DNA from: Planctomycetota bacterium
GTDB lineage: Bacteria; Planctomycetota; UBA1135
Length of the DNA stretch: 7,554 bases
Reading direction: 5' to 3'
NCBI GenBank assembly: GCA_027623585.1
Contig: JAQBVK010000113.1
Span: 1 to 7,554 of the forward strand
Shown: positions 1 to 7,200 of the stretch, one piece after another
Numbering within the stretch: the first letter of the stretch is position 1
How the letters are laid out: the number at the start of each line of letters is the position of its first letter
The notes under the pieces: model-generated
The model's database searches: none
Told to the model about the DNA's origin: nothing
What the model saw: the letters and a program-made list of their open reading frames with translations, nothing else
Program-made: the position numbers and the translations under genes

Positions 1-1
1 C

Positions 2-412
2 GCGATCGCGGCCGCGTTGGGCCAAGGCCCGCCGCTGCAGATCTTCGGCGCGGATTGGCCGACTCCGGATGGCACCTGCGTACGCGATTACGTGCACGTG
101 CTCGATCTCGCTGCGGCCCATCTCAGCGCGCTGGAGCGGCTGTGCCAAGGCGGTGACTCCGGAGTTTGGAATCTCGGCACTGGGATCGGCCAATCGGTCC
201 GCCAAGTGCTCGCTGCGGTGGAGCAGGCCTGTGGAAGCCCGGTTCCTCACTCCATCGGCGCGCGGCGGCCCGGCGACCCCGCGGTCCTGGTCGCCGACCC
301 TTCCAAGGCGCGCCGGGAGCTGGCGTGGAAACCCGCCTTTGAAGACCTCGGCGAAATCGTGCAGACTGCGGTGTCGTGGCTACGCTCACATCCCCGCGGT
401 TACGCCTCCTGA
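2..412 (+). CDS. galE: UDP-glucose 4-epimerase, C-terminal part (5' end outside window)
   Basis: This is the last 136 codons of a GalE-type short-chain dehydrogenase/reductase, which interconverts UDP-glucose and UDP-galactose in the cytoplasm and supplies galactosyl donors for envelope glycans. The frame is already open at base 2, so the gene begins upstream and no start is visible; the TTG at 17 is internal. What is seen: the GalE hallmark TPDGTCVRDYVHVLDLAAAH (substrate-binding half), then NLGTGIGQSV, then RRPGDPAVLVADPSKA and a final SWLRSHP. All are in the order and spacing expected of the GalE C-terminus. The NAD-binding GxxGxxG and the catalytic S/YxxxK lie outside the window and cannot be judged. 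The TGA at 410-412 lies 37 bases inside the next gene. Another nucleotide-sugar 4-epimerase of the same family is possible, but the TPDGTCVRDY motif is characteristic of GalE. Confidence 0.93.
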   Translation, partial: AIAAALGQGPPLQIFGADWPTPDGTCVRDYVHVLDLAAAHLSALERLCQGGDSGVWNLGTGIGQSVRQVLAAVEQACGSPVPHSIGARRPGDPAVLVADPSKARRELAWKPAFEDLGEIVQTAVSWLRSHPRGYAS

Positions 413-2004
413 TCCGAGGACTCCCGGCGCTGGCACTGCTCGGTGCAGTGGCGCTCTTCTTGACCGCGCGCGCCGGCTCCCAGGAGCCCGCTGCTGGCAA
501 GACCTACGAGCAGATGCTCGCGGGCATCACTGAGAAATCGGTCGAGGCCACGCTGCAGGTGCTGGCCGGGCCGAGCATGCAAGGTCGCGGCACCTTCACG
601 CCTGGATTCGATCGCGCGGCCGATTTCGTGAGCGACCAGTTGCAGGCGCTGGGTCTCGAAGCACTCGGTGTGGATGGCGGCTACCGCTTGCCGTACTCCC
701 TCGACTGCGTGCGCCCGAAGGAAGCGGATTGCGCGTTCTCCTGGGAAGGCGCGAGTGATGAAGAGTTGCCGGCCTTGGGAAGCGGCTTCGTGCCGATGCT
801 GGGCTCGCAGAAGGGCGCGGCGAGCGGCGAGGCGGTGTTCGCCGGTTACGGCATCCAGTCGAAGGACGAAAAGTGGAGCGACTACAAGGAGAAGGACGTT
901 CGCGGCAAGATCGTGTTCGCGTTCACGCGCGAGCCGTGGGCGGATGACGCCAAGCAGAAGCGCTTCGAAGGCGCGGAGCCGGTCAAAGACTCGCAACTCA
1001 CGCGCAAGGTGAAGGAAGCGGCGGATGCCGGCGCGATTGGTTTCGTGTTCGTGCCGGACGTTGGTGTGGAAGAAAATGAGGATCGCGCCTTCCTCTCCGC
1101 GGTCATGATGCCGAGCGGCCGCGGCGGCGGCGTGAGCGCCGTGGAAGGGCGATACGGTTATCCCGCGATTCCCGTAATGAGCGTTTCCCGCAAGACTGCG
1201 GCGGCGGTGTTCGGGACCGACCTCGCGGCATACCAGGCGGGAATCGAGAAAAAGAAGAAATCAAGCCTGTTGAAGAGCCCGATGGCCGTGACCCTCGCTG
1301 CCGGCTTCGAAGTCGCGCCCGCGCAGACCTACAACCTCGCCGCGCGAATGCGCGGCAGCAGCCCGGCGCCCGACCGTGAGCGCGAGGTACTCGTGCTCGG
1401 CGCCCACCTGGATCACGTTGGCTTGGGCGTGCAGCAGGACTCCGGAGCCTCCGGCGTGCAAGCCCACCCCGGCGCCGACGACAACGCTTCCGGGAGCACG
1501 GCGCTGCTCGAAGTCGCGGCGGCGTTCGCCGGTGCCCAGCCCGAGATCGACGTGCTGTTCCTGTGGTTCAGCGCGGAAGAACTCGGCCTGCTCGGTTCGG
1601 TGGCCTACTGCGAGAATCCGCTCTACGCGCACGAGCGCACGGTGGCGATGCTGAACATGGATCAGATCGCGCGCACCGATCCCAAGGAGTTCAACATCGG
1701 CGGCGCTTGGGGCCACAAGGATTGGGAGGACTTCGTGCAGGATCAGGCGAAGCGCGCGAAGGTCAAGATCAAGATCGATTTCAAGGACGGGCGGGACCTG
1801 TTTGCGCGCAGCGATCAATACTCGTTCCATACGAAGGGAGTGCCCTCGCTGTTCTTCTTCGAAGGCCACATCAACGACAACCCGGTGTACCACAAGCCGG
1901 GCGACGTGCCGGAGACGATTGAAGTCGCCAAGATGACCCAGGTCGCGCGCGTGTTCGCGACCTGCGCCTGGGCGATCGCGGTGGAGGGCGTCCGCCTCCG
2001 ATGA
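376..2004 (+). CDS. Secreted/periplasmic M28-family zinc aminopeptidase with PA domain
   Basis: A 542-residue metallopeptidase of family M28, predicted to cleave N-terminal residues from peptides outside the cytoplasm. The N-terminus has a basic stretch (RLRLLIR, 8-14), a hydrophobic core (about 15-30) and then ARAGSQEP, which reads as a signal peptide, or as a membrane anchor if uncleaved. Residues about 65-95 (MQGRGTFTPGFDRAADF) are the usual pre-domain of these enzymes. Residues about 150-290 (GEAVFAGYGIQSKDEKWSDY, then VRGKIVFAF) are a PA domain. The C-terminal catalytic domain carries the full di-zinc set: H344 (in AHLDH), bridging D368 (in GADDNASG), catalytic E401 with ligand E402 (SAEELGLLGS), D429 (NMDQIAR) and H506 (VYHKPGD). 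The GTG at 376 is chosen because it retains the signal peptide; the first in-frame ATG (514) would remove it. No strong Shine-Dalgarno sequence is seen. The 37-base overlap with galE is longer than usual, so the exact start is uncertain. The substrate cannot be told from sequence. Confidence 0.92.
   Translation: MATLTSPRLRLLIRGLPALALLGAVALFLTARAGSQEPAAGKTYEQMLAGITEKSVEATLQVLAGPSMQGRGTFTPGFDRAADFVSDQLQALGLEALGVDGGYRLPYSLDCVRPKEADCAFSWEGASDEELPALGSGFVPMLGSQKGAASGEAVFAGYGIQSKDEKWSDYKEKDVRGKIVFAFTREPWADDAKQKRFEGAEPVKDSQLTRKVKEAADAGAIGFVFVPDVGVEENEDRAFLSAVMMPSGRGGGVSAVEGRYGYPAIPVMSVSRKTAAAVFGTDLAAYQAGIEKKKKSSLLKSPMAVTLAAGFEVAPAQTYNLAARMRGSSPAPDREREVLVLGAHLDHVGLGVQQDSGASGVQAHPGADDNASGSTALLEVAAAFAGAQPEIDVLFLWFSAEELGLLGSVAYCENPLYAHERTVAMLNMDQIARTDPKEFNIGGAWGHKDWEDFVQDQAKRAKVKIKIDFKDGRDLFARSDQYSFHTKGVPSLFFFEGHINDNPVYHKPGDVPETIEVAKMTQVARVFATCAWAIAVEGVRLR
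1983..2004 (+). promoter_or_regulatory. Shine-Dalgarno of dacB inside a small hairpin, with ATGA stop-start overlap
   Basis: GGAGG at 1983-1987 is the only good ribosome-binding sequence before the dacB ATG (2001), at a rather long 13-base spacing. CCTCC at 1995-1999 is its exact complement, leaving a 7-base loop (1988-1994). The start and the upstream stop overlap as ATGA (2001-2004). Seen: the sequence and the complementarity. Inferred: the site is masked unless ribosomes finishing the peptidase gene open the hairpin, which would couple translation of the two genes. A five-base stem in GC-rich DNA can arise by chance. Confidence 0.4.
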
Positions 2005-3458
2005 GCGAAGGCAGTCGCGCCGTGCTCCTCTGCGCGGCGACTTTTTGCAGCGTGGCGAAGGGACAACAGCCGCCCGAGGCGCCGGAGGCCGCCGGCTTGC
2101 AGGCGCCGCTGCGAGCGCTGGCCGATCCGCTTGCTGCGGACCGAGACGTCGTGCCCGCGGTGCGCCTGGAGACGATCGAAGGCGCGCGGATCTTCGACCG
2201 CCGCGGCGACGAGCCGTTCGTGATCGCCTCGAACATGAAGGTGTTTTCCACTGCCGCAGCCTTGCTCGCACTCGGCCCCGAGCATCGCTGGACCACGCGA
2301 GCGGTGCTCGGCGACGAGAGTTTGTGGATCCTCGCCGGCGGCGATCCTTCGCTGCGCACGCTCGGGGAGCGCGAGGTGCACGAGGAGTTTCTCGACTCTC
2401 TCGCCGAAACGCTGCGCGCCTCAGGGAACTCTCAGTTCAAGGAAACCGTGCTCGACGCGCGTTGCTTTTCCGGTCCTGCCTTTCATCCACTGTGGCCTGA
2501 AGACCAGTGGCAGCAGGAGTATTGCGCGCCGGTGTGGGGATTCGCGCTCGAAGGCGGTTGCCTGGAGATTCGCGATCAAGGCGGCGCCCTGCGAGTTTCT
2601 CCGGCAGTGGCGAGCGCGATTCGTTTCGATCGCCGCGAACCGGATCGGAAGGATGCATGGTCCGCGTACTGGCTTTCCGGACGCGATCGCATCGTGGTGA
2701 GCGGTTCCGGCGCGGGCAAACTTGCGCTGCGCTTGGCCGACGCCGATCCGATGCGGCTTGGACTCGCTTGGTTGCGCGAAGGCCTGGAGCGCCGCGGCAT
2801 CGCGGCCGGGTCCGTGCGCTCGCCGCTCGAGCTGGAGGAGGCGCCGGCTGCGACGCCCTTGTTCACGCATCGCTCGGCTTGGAACCTGGGAGAGACGGTT
2901 ACGGCCTGCAACAAAGACAGCGACAACTTTCTCGCTGAAAGCATCCTGAAGACCTTGGGCCGCGCGAGGGGGGGGGATGGAAGCACGGCATCCGGCGTCG
3001 CGGCGGTGCGCGAGGTCCTCACGGACGCCGGCGTGGACGTCACCGCGCTCGACCAAAGCGACGGCAGCGGCCTCGCGCGCTCAGCCGAGCGGCCGGTGAA
3101 TCTTGCGAGCCCCGCGTCGATCTGCGCGGTTCTGCGGACGATGGGCAGCGCGCGCGCCGCTGCAGCCGGCCCCGTGTTCTTCGATTCACTGGTGGTCGGC
3201 GGGGTCGAAGGGCGCAACCGTGCGATGTTCGCCGATGCCGCCTTCCAGCCGCATCGCGTGCGCTACAAGACGGGTTGGATCGCAGGCGCCTCCAGTCTCT
3301 GCGGATACGTCCACGCGCCCGACGGCCAGATCTTGGTGTTCTCGATCGTCGTCAATTACGAACGCGACGGCACCGCGCGCACCAACAACGCGCGCTTCCG
3401 GGAGTTCCAAGAGCAGGTTCTGCACGAAGTGCTGAAGCGATGGACGCGGACCGGTTGA
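2001..3458 (+). CDS. dacB: D-alanyl-D-alanine carboxypeptidase/endopeptidase, PBP4 type (peptidase family S13)
   Basis: A 485-residue penicillin-binding protein of the DacB/PBP4 class, which trims the terminal D-Ala from peptidoglycan stem peptides and cuts D-Ala-mDAP cross-links in the periplasm. All three active-site motifs are present: S77-N-M-K80 in IASNMKVFSTAAALLALG (nucleophile and base), S307-D-N309 in KDSDNFLAES, and K423-T-G425 in YKTGWIAGASS. The DGSGLAR motif (354-360) is also typical. The roughly 225 residues between SxxK and SxN are the domain II/III insertion of class-C PBPs, and the length matches E. coli PBP4 (about 477 residues). The N-terminus has a short hydrophobic stretch (about 7-19) that probably serves as a weak export signal. 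The ATG at 2001 overlaps the upstream stop (ATGA). A G9 run (2968-2976) lies in the body of the gene, within the conserved LGRARGGDGS region. Confidence 0.94.
   Translation: MSEGSRAVLLCAATFCSVAKGQQPPEAPEAAGLQAPLRALADPLAADRDVVPAVRLETIEGARIFDRRGDEPFVIASNMKVFSTAAALLALGPEHRWTTRAVLGDESLWILAGGDPSLRTLGEREVHEEFLDSLAETLRASGNSQFKETVLDARCFSGPAFHPLWPEDQWQQEYCAPVWGFALEGGCLEIRDQGGALRVSPAVASAIRFDRREPDRKDAWSAYWLSGRDRIVVSGSGAGKLALRLADADPMRLGLAWLREGLERRGIAAGSVRSPLELEEAPAATPLFTHRSAWNLGETVTACNKDSDNFLAESILKTLGRARGGDGSTASGVAAVREVLTDAGVDVTALDQSDGSGLARSAERPVNLASPASICAVLRTMGSARAAAAGPVFFDSLVVGGVEGRNRAMFADAAFQPHRVRYKTGWIAGASSLCGYVHAPDGQILVFSIVVNYERDGTARTNNARFREFQEQVLHEVLKRWTRTG
2964..2977 (+). repeat. G9 homopolymer tract inside dacB (14-mer shared with the UvrA-like gene)
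   Basis: GCGAGGGGGGGGGA, with nine consecutive G at 2968-2976, is read in frame as Ala-Arg-Gly-Gly-Asp (dacB residues 322-326). The same 14 bases occur in the same codon phase at 5566-5579. A tract of this length is a potential site of replication or transcription slippage. Loss of one G would lead to a stop at 3097-3099. Gain of one G would move reading into the frame that stays open through the downstream phosphatase gene to 4288. Confidence 0.6.
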
Positions 3459-4288
3459 ACGAGAACCGCGAGATCGCCGGCGCCGCAGAGGAAATGGCTC
3501 GCGGAGCCGGTCGCATCCTGAATTCGTGGTGGGAACGGCTCGGCGCATTGGACGTCGGGAGTAAGAGCGTAGATCGCGACCTCGTCACCGCCGCCGACCT
3601 GGACAGCGAGGCCTTTCTGCTCGAAGGCATTCGACGCGCGTTTCCGCGGGACGCGGTGTTGGCGGAAGAGTCCGGCGCGGCAGGGGACGCGGCCGCCGCC
3701 GGCACTTGGTACGTGGATCCGCTCGACGGCACCGTGAATTTCGTTCACCGTTTACCGATGGTGGCCGTGAGCCTTGCTCGCGTCGTCGCTGGGCGCCCAG
3801 AGGTCGCGGTCGTGCACCTGCCGCGGCTAGACGAAACCTTCGTCGCAGTGCGCGGCGGCGGAGCCACGCTCAACGGCAAGCCGATTCGCGTCTCTTCCAC
3901 GAGCGCGCCGCTCGACGCCTTGCTCGCGACCGGATTCCCGTACCGCCGTCATTTCCTGATCGACAACAACCTGGAAAACTTCCAGCGCATGTTCCTGCAA
4001 CAGCGCGGCATCCGTCGCATGGGCTCGGCAGCCAGCGATCTTGCCTACGTCGCCGCCGGCCGCCTCGACGCGTTCTGGGAACTGCATCTGTCGCCTTGGG
4101 ACGTCGCTGCGGGCGGCTTGTTGGTGACGGAAGCGGGCGGAGTGGTCGACACCATCGTTCCCGGAGGAGATTGGCTGCACGGCGGCAACCTCATCGCGGG
4201 ACCGCCCGCATTGGCCGATGCGTTGCGCGCCATCTTGCGCGAAGGGCGCGACGAGCACTACCCGGACCTCGGGGAGCGCGCTCCGTGA
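3440..4288 (+). CDS. Inositol monophosphatase-family phosphatase
   Basis: A 282-residue Mg-dependent, Li-sensitive-type phosphatase of the IMPase/FIG superfamily, hydrolysing small phosphate monoesters such as inositol-1-phosphate in the cytoplasm. Metal and substrate motifs are complete: VTAADLDSE (T50, D53, E57), LAEESG (E76-E77), YVDPLDGTVNF (D93, D96, G97, T98) and SPWDVAAGG (W220, D221), followed by LLVTEAGG. RRMGSAASDLAYVAAGRLDAFWE (broken here only by reading order, about residues 192-214) is the typical substrate-pocket helix region. The frame is open far upstream, but homology begins only here, so the ATG at 3440 is used; it overlaps dacB by 19 bases. The TTG at 3455 would give a 4-base TTGA overlap like the other junctions and is an alternative start. 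The family also includes histidinol-phosphate phosphatases and SuhB-like proteins, so the exact substrate is open. Confidence 0.92.
   Translation: MDADRLNENREIAGAAEEMARGAGRILNSWWERLGALDVGSKSVDRDLVTAADLDSEAFLLEGIRRAFPRDAVLAEESGAAGDAAAAGTWYVDPLDGTVNFVHRLPMVAVSLARVVAGRPEVAVVHLPRLDETFVAVRGGGATLNGKPIRVSSTSAPLDALLATGFPYRRHFLIDNNLENFQRMFLQQRGIRRMGSAASDLAYVAAGRLDAFWELHLSPWDVAAGGLLVTEAGGVVDTIVPGGDWLHGGNLIAGPPALADALRAILREGRDEHYPDLGERAP
4271..4288 (+). promoter_or_regulatory. Ribosome-binding site and GTGA stop-start overlap of the UvrA-like gene
   Basis: GGGGAG at 4271-4276 lies 8 bases before GTG at 4285, a good spacing. The GTG overlaps the TGA of the phosphatase gene (GTGA, 4285-4288). This fixes the start of the UvrA-like gene and implies translational coupling with the phosphatase. 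Confidence 0.65.
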
Positions 4289-7200
4289 GCGCACGCCGCG
4301 CGCCCGGTGCCGCGCTGTTGCGACTCCGCGGACTGCGCGCCGGCAATCTGCGCGCGCTCGACCTCGACCTTCCGGTCGGCGCGTGGACCGCCGTCCATGG
4401 ACCGAGCGGCGCCGGGAAGAGCGCGCTGCTGTTCGGCGTGTTGGAGCCGGTGGCGCGACGCCGCTTCCGCGCGCTCGAGGATCCACGCGCGCTGCCGAGT
4501 GGAGATGAATCTTGGCTGCAACAAGTCGCGGATCGAGTGGACGGACTCACTCCCGTGATCGCGAGTGCCGGGGAGATTCCGCGCGGCCGTCGTGCCGTAG
4601 CGATCGGAAATGCGTGGAGTCTCTGGGCCTTGCTCGGCCGCGCCTGGGAGCAAGGCGGCGAGCACCTCTGCACGCATTGCGGCACGCACTGGGCGCCGTG
4701 GAACCCGCGCGCCGTGGTCGAAGGCTTGGCGAGTTGGCCGGATGAAGTCGCGGTCCACGTGCTCGGAGCGGTTCCGGGCGCGCGCAGCGAAGACCTCCTG
4801 CGCAGCGGCTGGACCCGCGTGCGCCTCGGCGATGACGCGAGCTTGACGAGGCTCGAAGAAGCTCCAGAAATCCTTCCTCAGAGCGCGCGCTTGCTGTTGG
4901 ATCGCCTGCGTTGGAGCGCCGCGCAACGCGATCGCTTGATCGAAGCCCTCCAGCAAGCCCGCGCGCTCGGGGGTGAAGCACGCTTGGAAGCCGCCGGCGC
5001 GGTCCACCTGTTGGCGGCAGATCGTCAGTGTCCGCATTGCGGCAAGGCGCGCGACCCCGATCCGGAGGGAGCCGTCGGCGCAGTCGCGCCGACGCGGTGG
5101 TTGCACGGGCGCACTTGGCAGGAGTGGGTGGCGGCGCCGCTGGAAGAGTGGATGGTATGGACCGAGGCCGTGGGTGGCACTGCTGCGCGGCGCATTGCCC
5201 TGCTCACGCGAGCGGGAATCGGTCACCTTTCCGCCGAGCGAAGCTTGGGCAGCCTCTCGCTTGGCGAGGCGCGCCGGATCGAGTTGGTCTCCTGGCTCGC
5301 GCTCGTGCGCAGCGGGCAAACCGTATTGCTCGACGAACCGGGCATGGGGCTGCACGGGCGCGAGCGTCTCGCGCTCGCGGCGATGCTCCAAGAACTCGCG
5401 GCCGCCGGCAATACTGTGCTCACCGCCGACCCTGCGCGCGAGTTTCTCGAAGCCGCGCATCGCTGGATCCTGCTCGGTCCCGGTGGCGGGCCACAGGGAG
5501 GAACGCTGGTCGCCGAAGGTGAGCGCACCGCTCTGCCGCCCGAGCCCTTGCCGTCGGCGCGCGCTGCGAGGGGGGGGGAGCCGCCGCAAGGTTTCGTGTT
5601 CCGTGATTTGAACGCGCGCCATCTGCGCATTCCAGAACTCGCGCTGCCTTTCGGACGCGTGGTGGCGGTGTGTGGTCCAAGCGGATGCGGCAAGAGCACT
5701 CTTTTCGAGGAGGAGTTGGTGCCCCGCCTCCGCGCTGAGAGGGGCTTTGAAGGCAAACTCCCGGAGGGCGGCGTCGGTGTGCTGCTCGAACGCGCGTTGC
5801 GGCACGCGCCGATTTCCACGGTGGCGACTTTGTCGGGCGCTTGGACCGAGCTTCGCACTCTCTTCGCCGAGGGAGAAGAGGCGCGCATGCGCGGTCTCAC
5901 ACCCTCCGATTTCGTCGCGCGGCCGGGGCAGGGCGCCTGCGCGGCGTGCCACGGCACCGGCGCCGGCGCGGAAGGCCTAGCTTGCGCCGTGTGCGGCACG
6001 CTCGGTCTGCGCGACGATCTCCTCGATCTGCGTTGGCGTTCGCGCTCATTGCGCGAATGGCTGAGCTTACCGCTCGAAGTCCTCGAGAAGCGATTACCCA
6101 GTGAGCGCACGCTGCCTCTGCTGGTGCACCATCTGGTCGCGCTCGGTCTCGGTCCACGCAGTTTCGGCGAACGCGGCCGCCACCTCTCGCTCGGTGAGCG
6201 CAGCCGCATCGCGCTCGCGCGCGCTCTGGGAGGCGCGCGTTCGATCGCGCCGCGCCTGTTCTTGCTCGATGAACCCTGTCTCGGCCTCCCTCATACGGAG
6301 GCGCAGCGAGTGTCCGATCTCTTGCATGCGCTCGCGGCGCGTGGGCATGGATTTTGGGTCGTGGAGCATCATGAGTTGTTCCTGCGCCAGGCCGACTGGT
6401 TGGTGGAGATCGGACCCGGCGCCGGCGCACGCGGCGGGGCGTTGTTGCATGCGGGACCCCCATCCGATTGGGATGCGCTGGATACGCCGACCGCAGAGTG
6501 GTGGCGCGCGCGTTCCGCAGGAGGCGCGGCGCCGCTCATGTCGCGCCGCACTCCGACGCGCTCGCGCGCGCTGAGCGGCGGCTTCGCGGGTCAGGGCCGT
6601 GCCGAGTTGGAGCGCGTCCTGCGCCGCGAGCTGGCGGTGCGTTCCCCGCTGCTGCACGACGCGAACTCGGAGGAGAGCTCGCTGTCCGTCGAAGATGTCG
6701 CATCCGTGCCGGTGGCTTGGCCCGTGGATCCGGATCCGCGCGCCTCGCTCGGTGAGCTGCTCGGCTTGGCCGGATTGCTTCCCGATTTGCGCCGTCGCGG
6801 CGAACTGCGCTGCTCCGGTTGCGGAGGGGGAGGGCCATGGCTAGATCTCGAAGACGCCACGCGCGCTGCGCCGGTGGGCGAATGGGTGTTCAGCGCGCCG
6901 CTGCCGGACGCCCTGCTCGCGCGGCCGGAACACGCGGCCTGGTTGCGAGCGGCGGGATTTCGCCGCTTCCTGCGCGACGGCGGCGTACTCGAGTCCGCGC
7001 GCGGTGCGCCGCCCGCGTTGCGCGCCGGAGACGCGGTGTGGCTGGATCGTTTTGATCCCGCGCGCGGCGCCGACGCGCCCGGCCGCATGCGCGACCTCGA
7101 TCACCATCGTCGCGCGCTCGGCGCGCTCACCCTTCGCGCTCATCCGCCTGAAGCGCTGGCGCAAGTGGAGTGGAGCTACCACGCAGAGGCTTGCCGGGCG

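Noticed and set aside
2..9. GCGATCGC palindrome resembling the cyanobacterial HIP1 octamer
   Set aside because: Only a few occurrences in a GC-rich window; the genes do not otherwise suggest cyanobacteria, and no enrichment can be shown here.
1248..1260. A-rich stretch (Lys-Lys-Lys-Lys) in the peptidase gene as a possible frameshift site
   Set aside because: There is no X XXY YYZ heptamer, no clear following structure, and the frame continues intact on both sides.
1261..2271. Minus-strand open frame of 336 codons across the peptidase/dacB junction
   Set aside because: It crosses two well-supported + strand genes and its composition is typical of antisense of GC-rich coding DNA; no domain seen.
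3275..3439. Upstream extension of the phosphatase frame to a TTG at 3275
   Set aside because: The extra 55 residues are Arg-rich and unlike the family, and they lie fully inside dacB, including its region after KTG. ATG 3440 fits the family length.
4258..5952. Long open frame on the minus strand (564 codons) opposite the UvrA-like gene
   Set aside because: Its translation is Arg/Ala-rich with no recognisable motif, and the + strand frame in the same place carries Walker A, signature and Walker B motifs. It is a GC-driven shadow.
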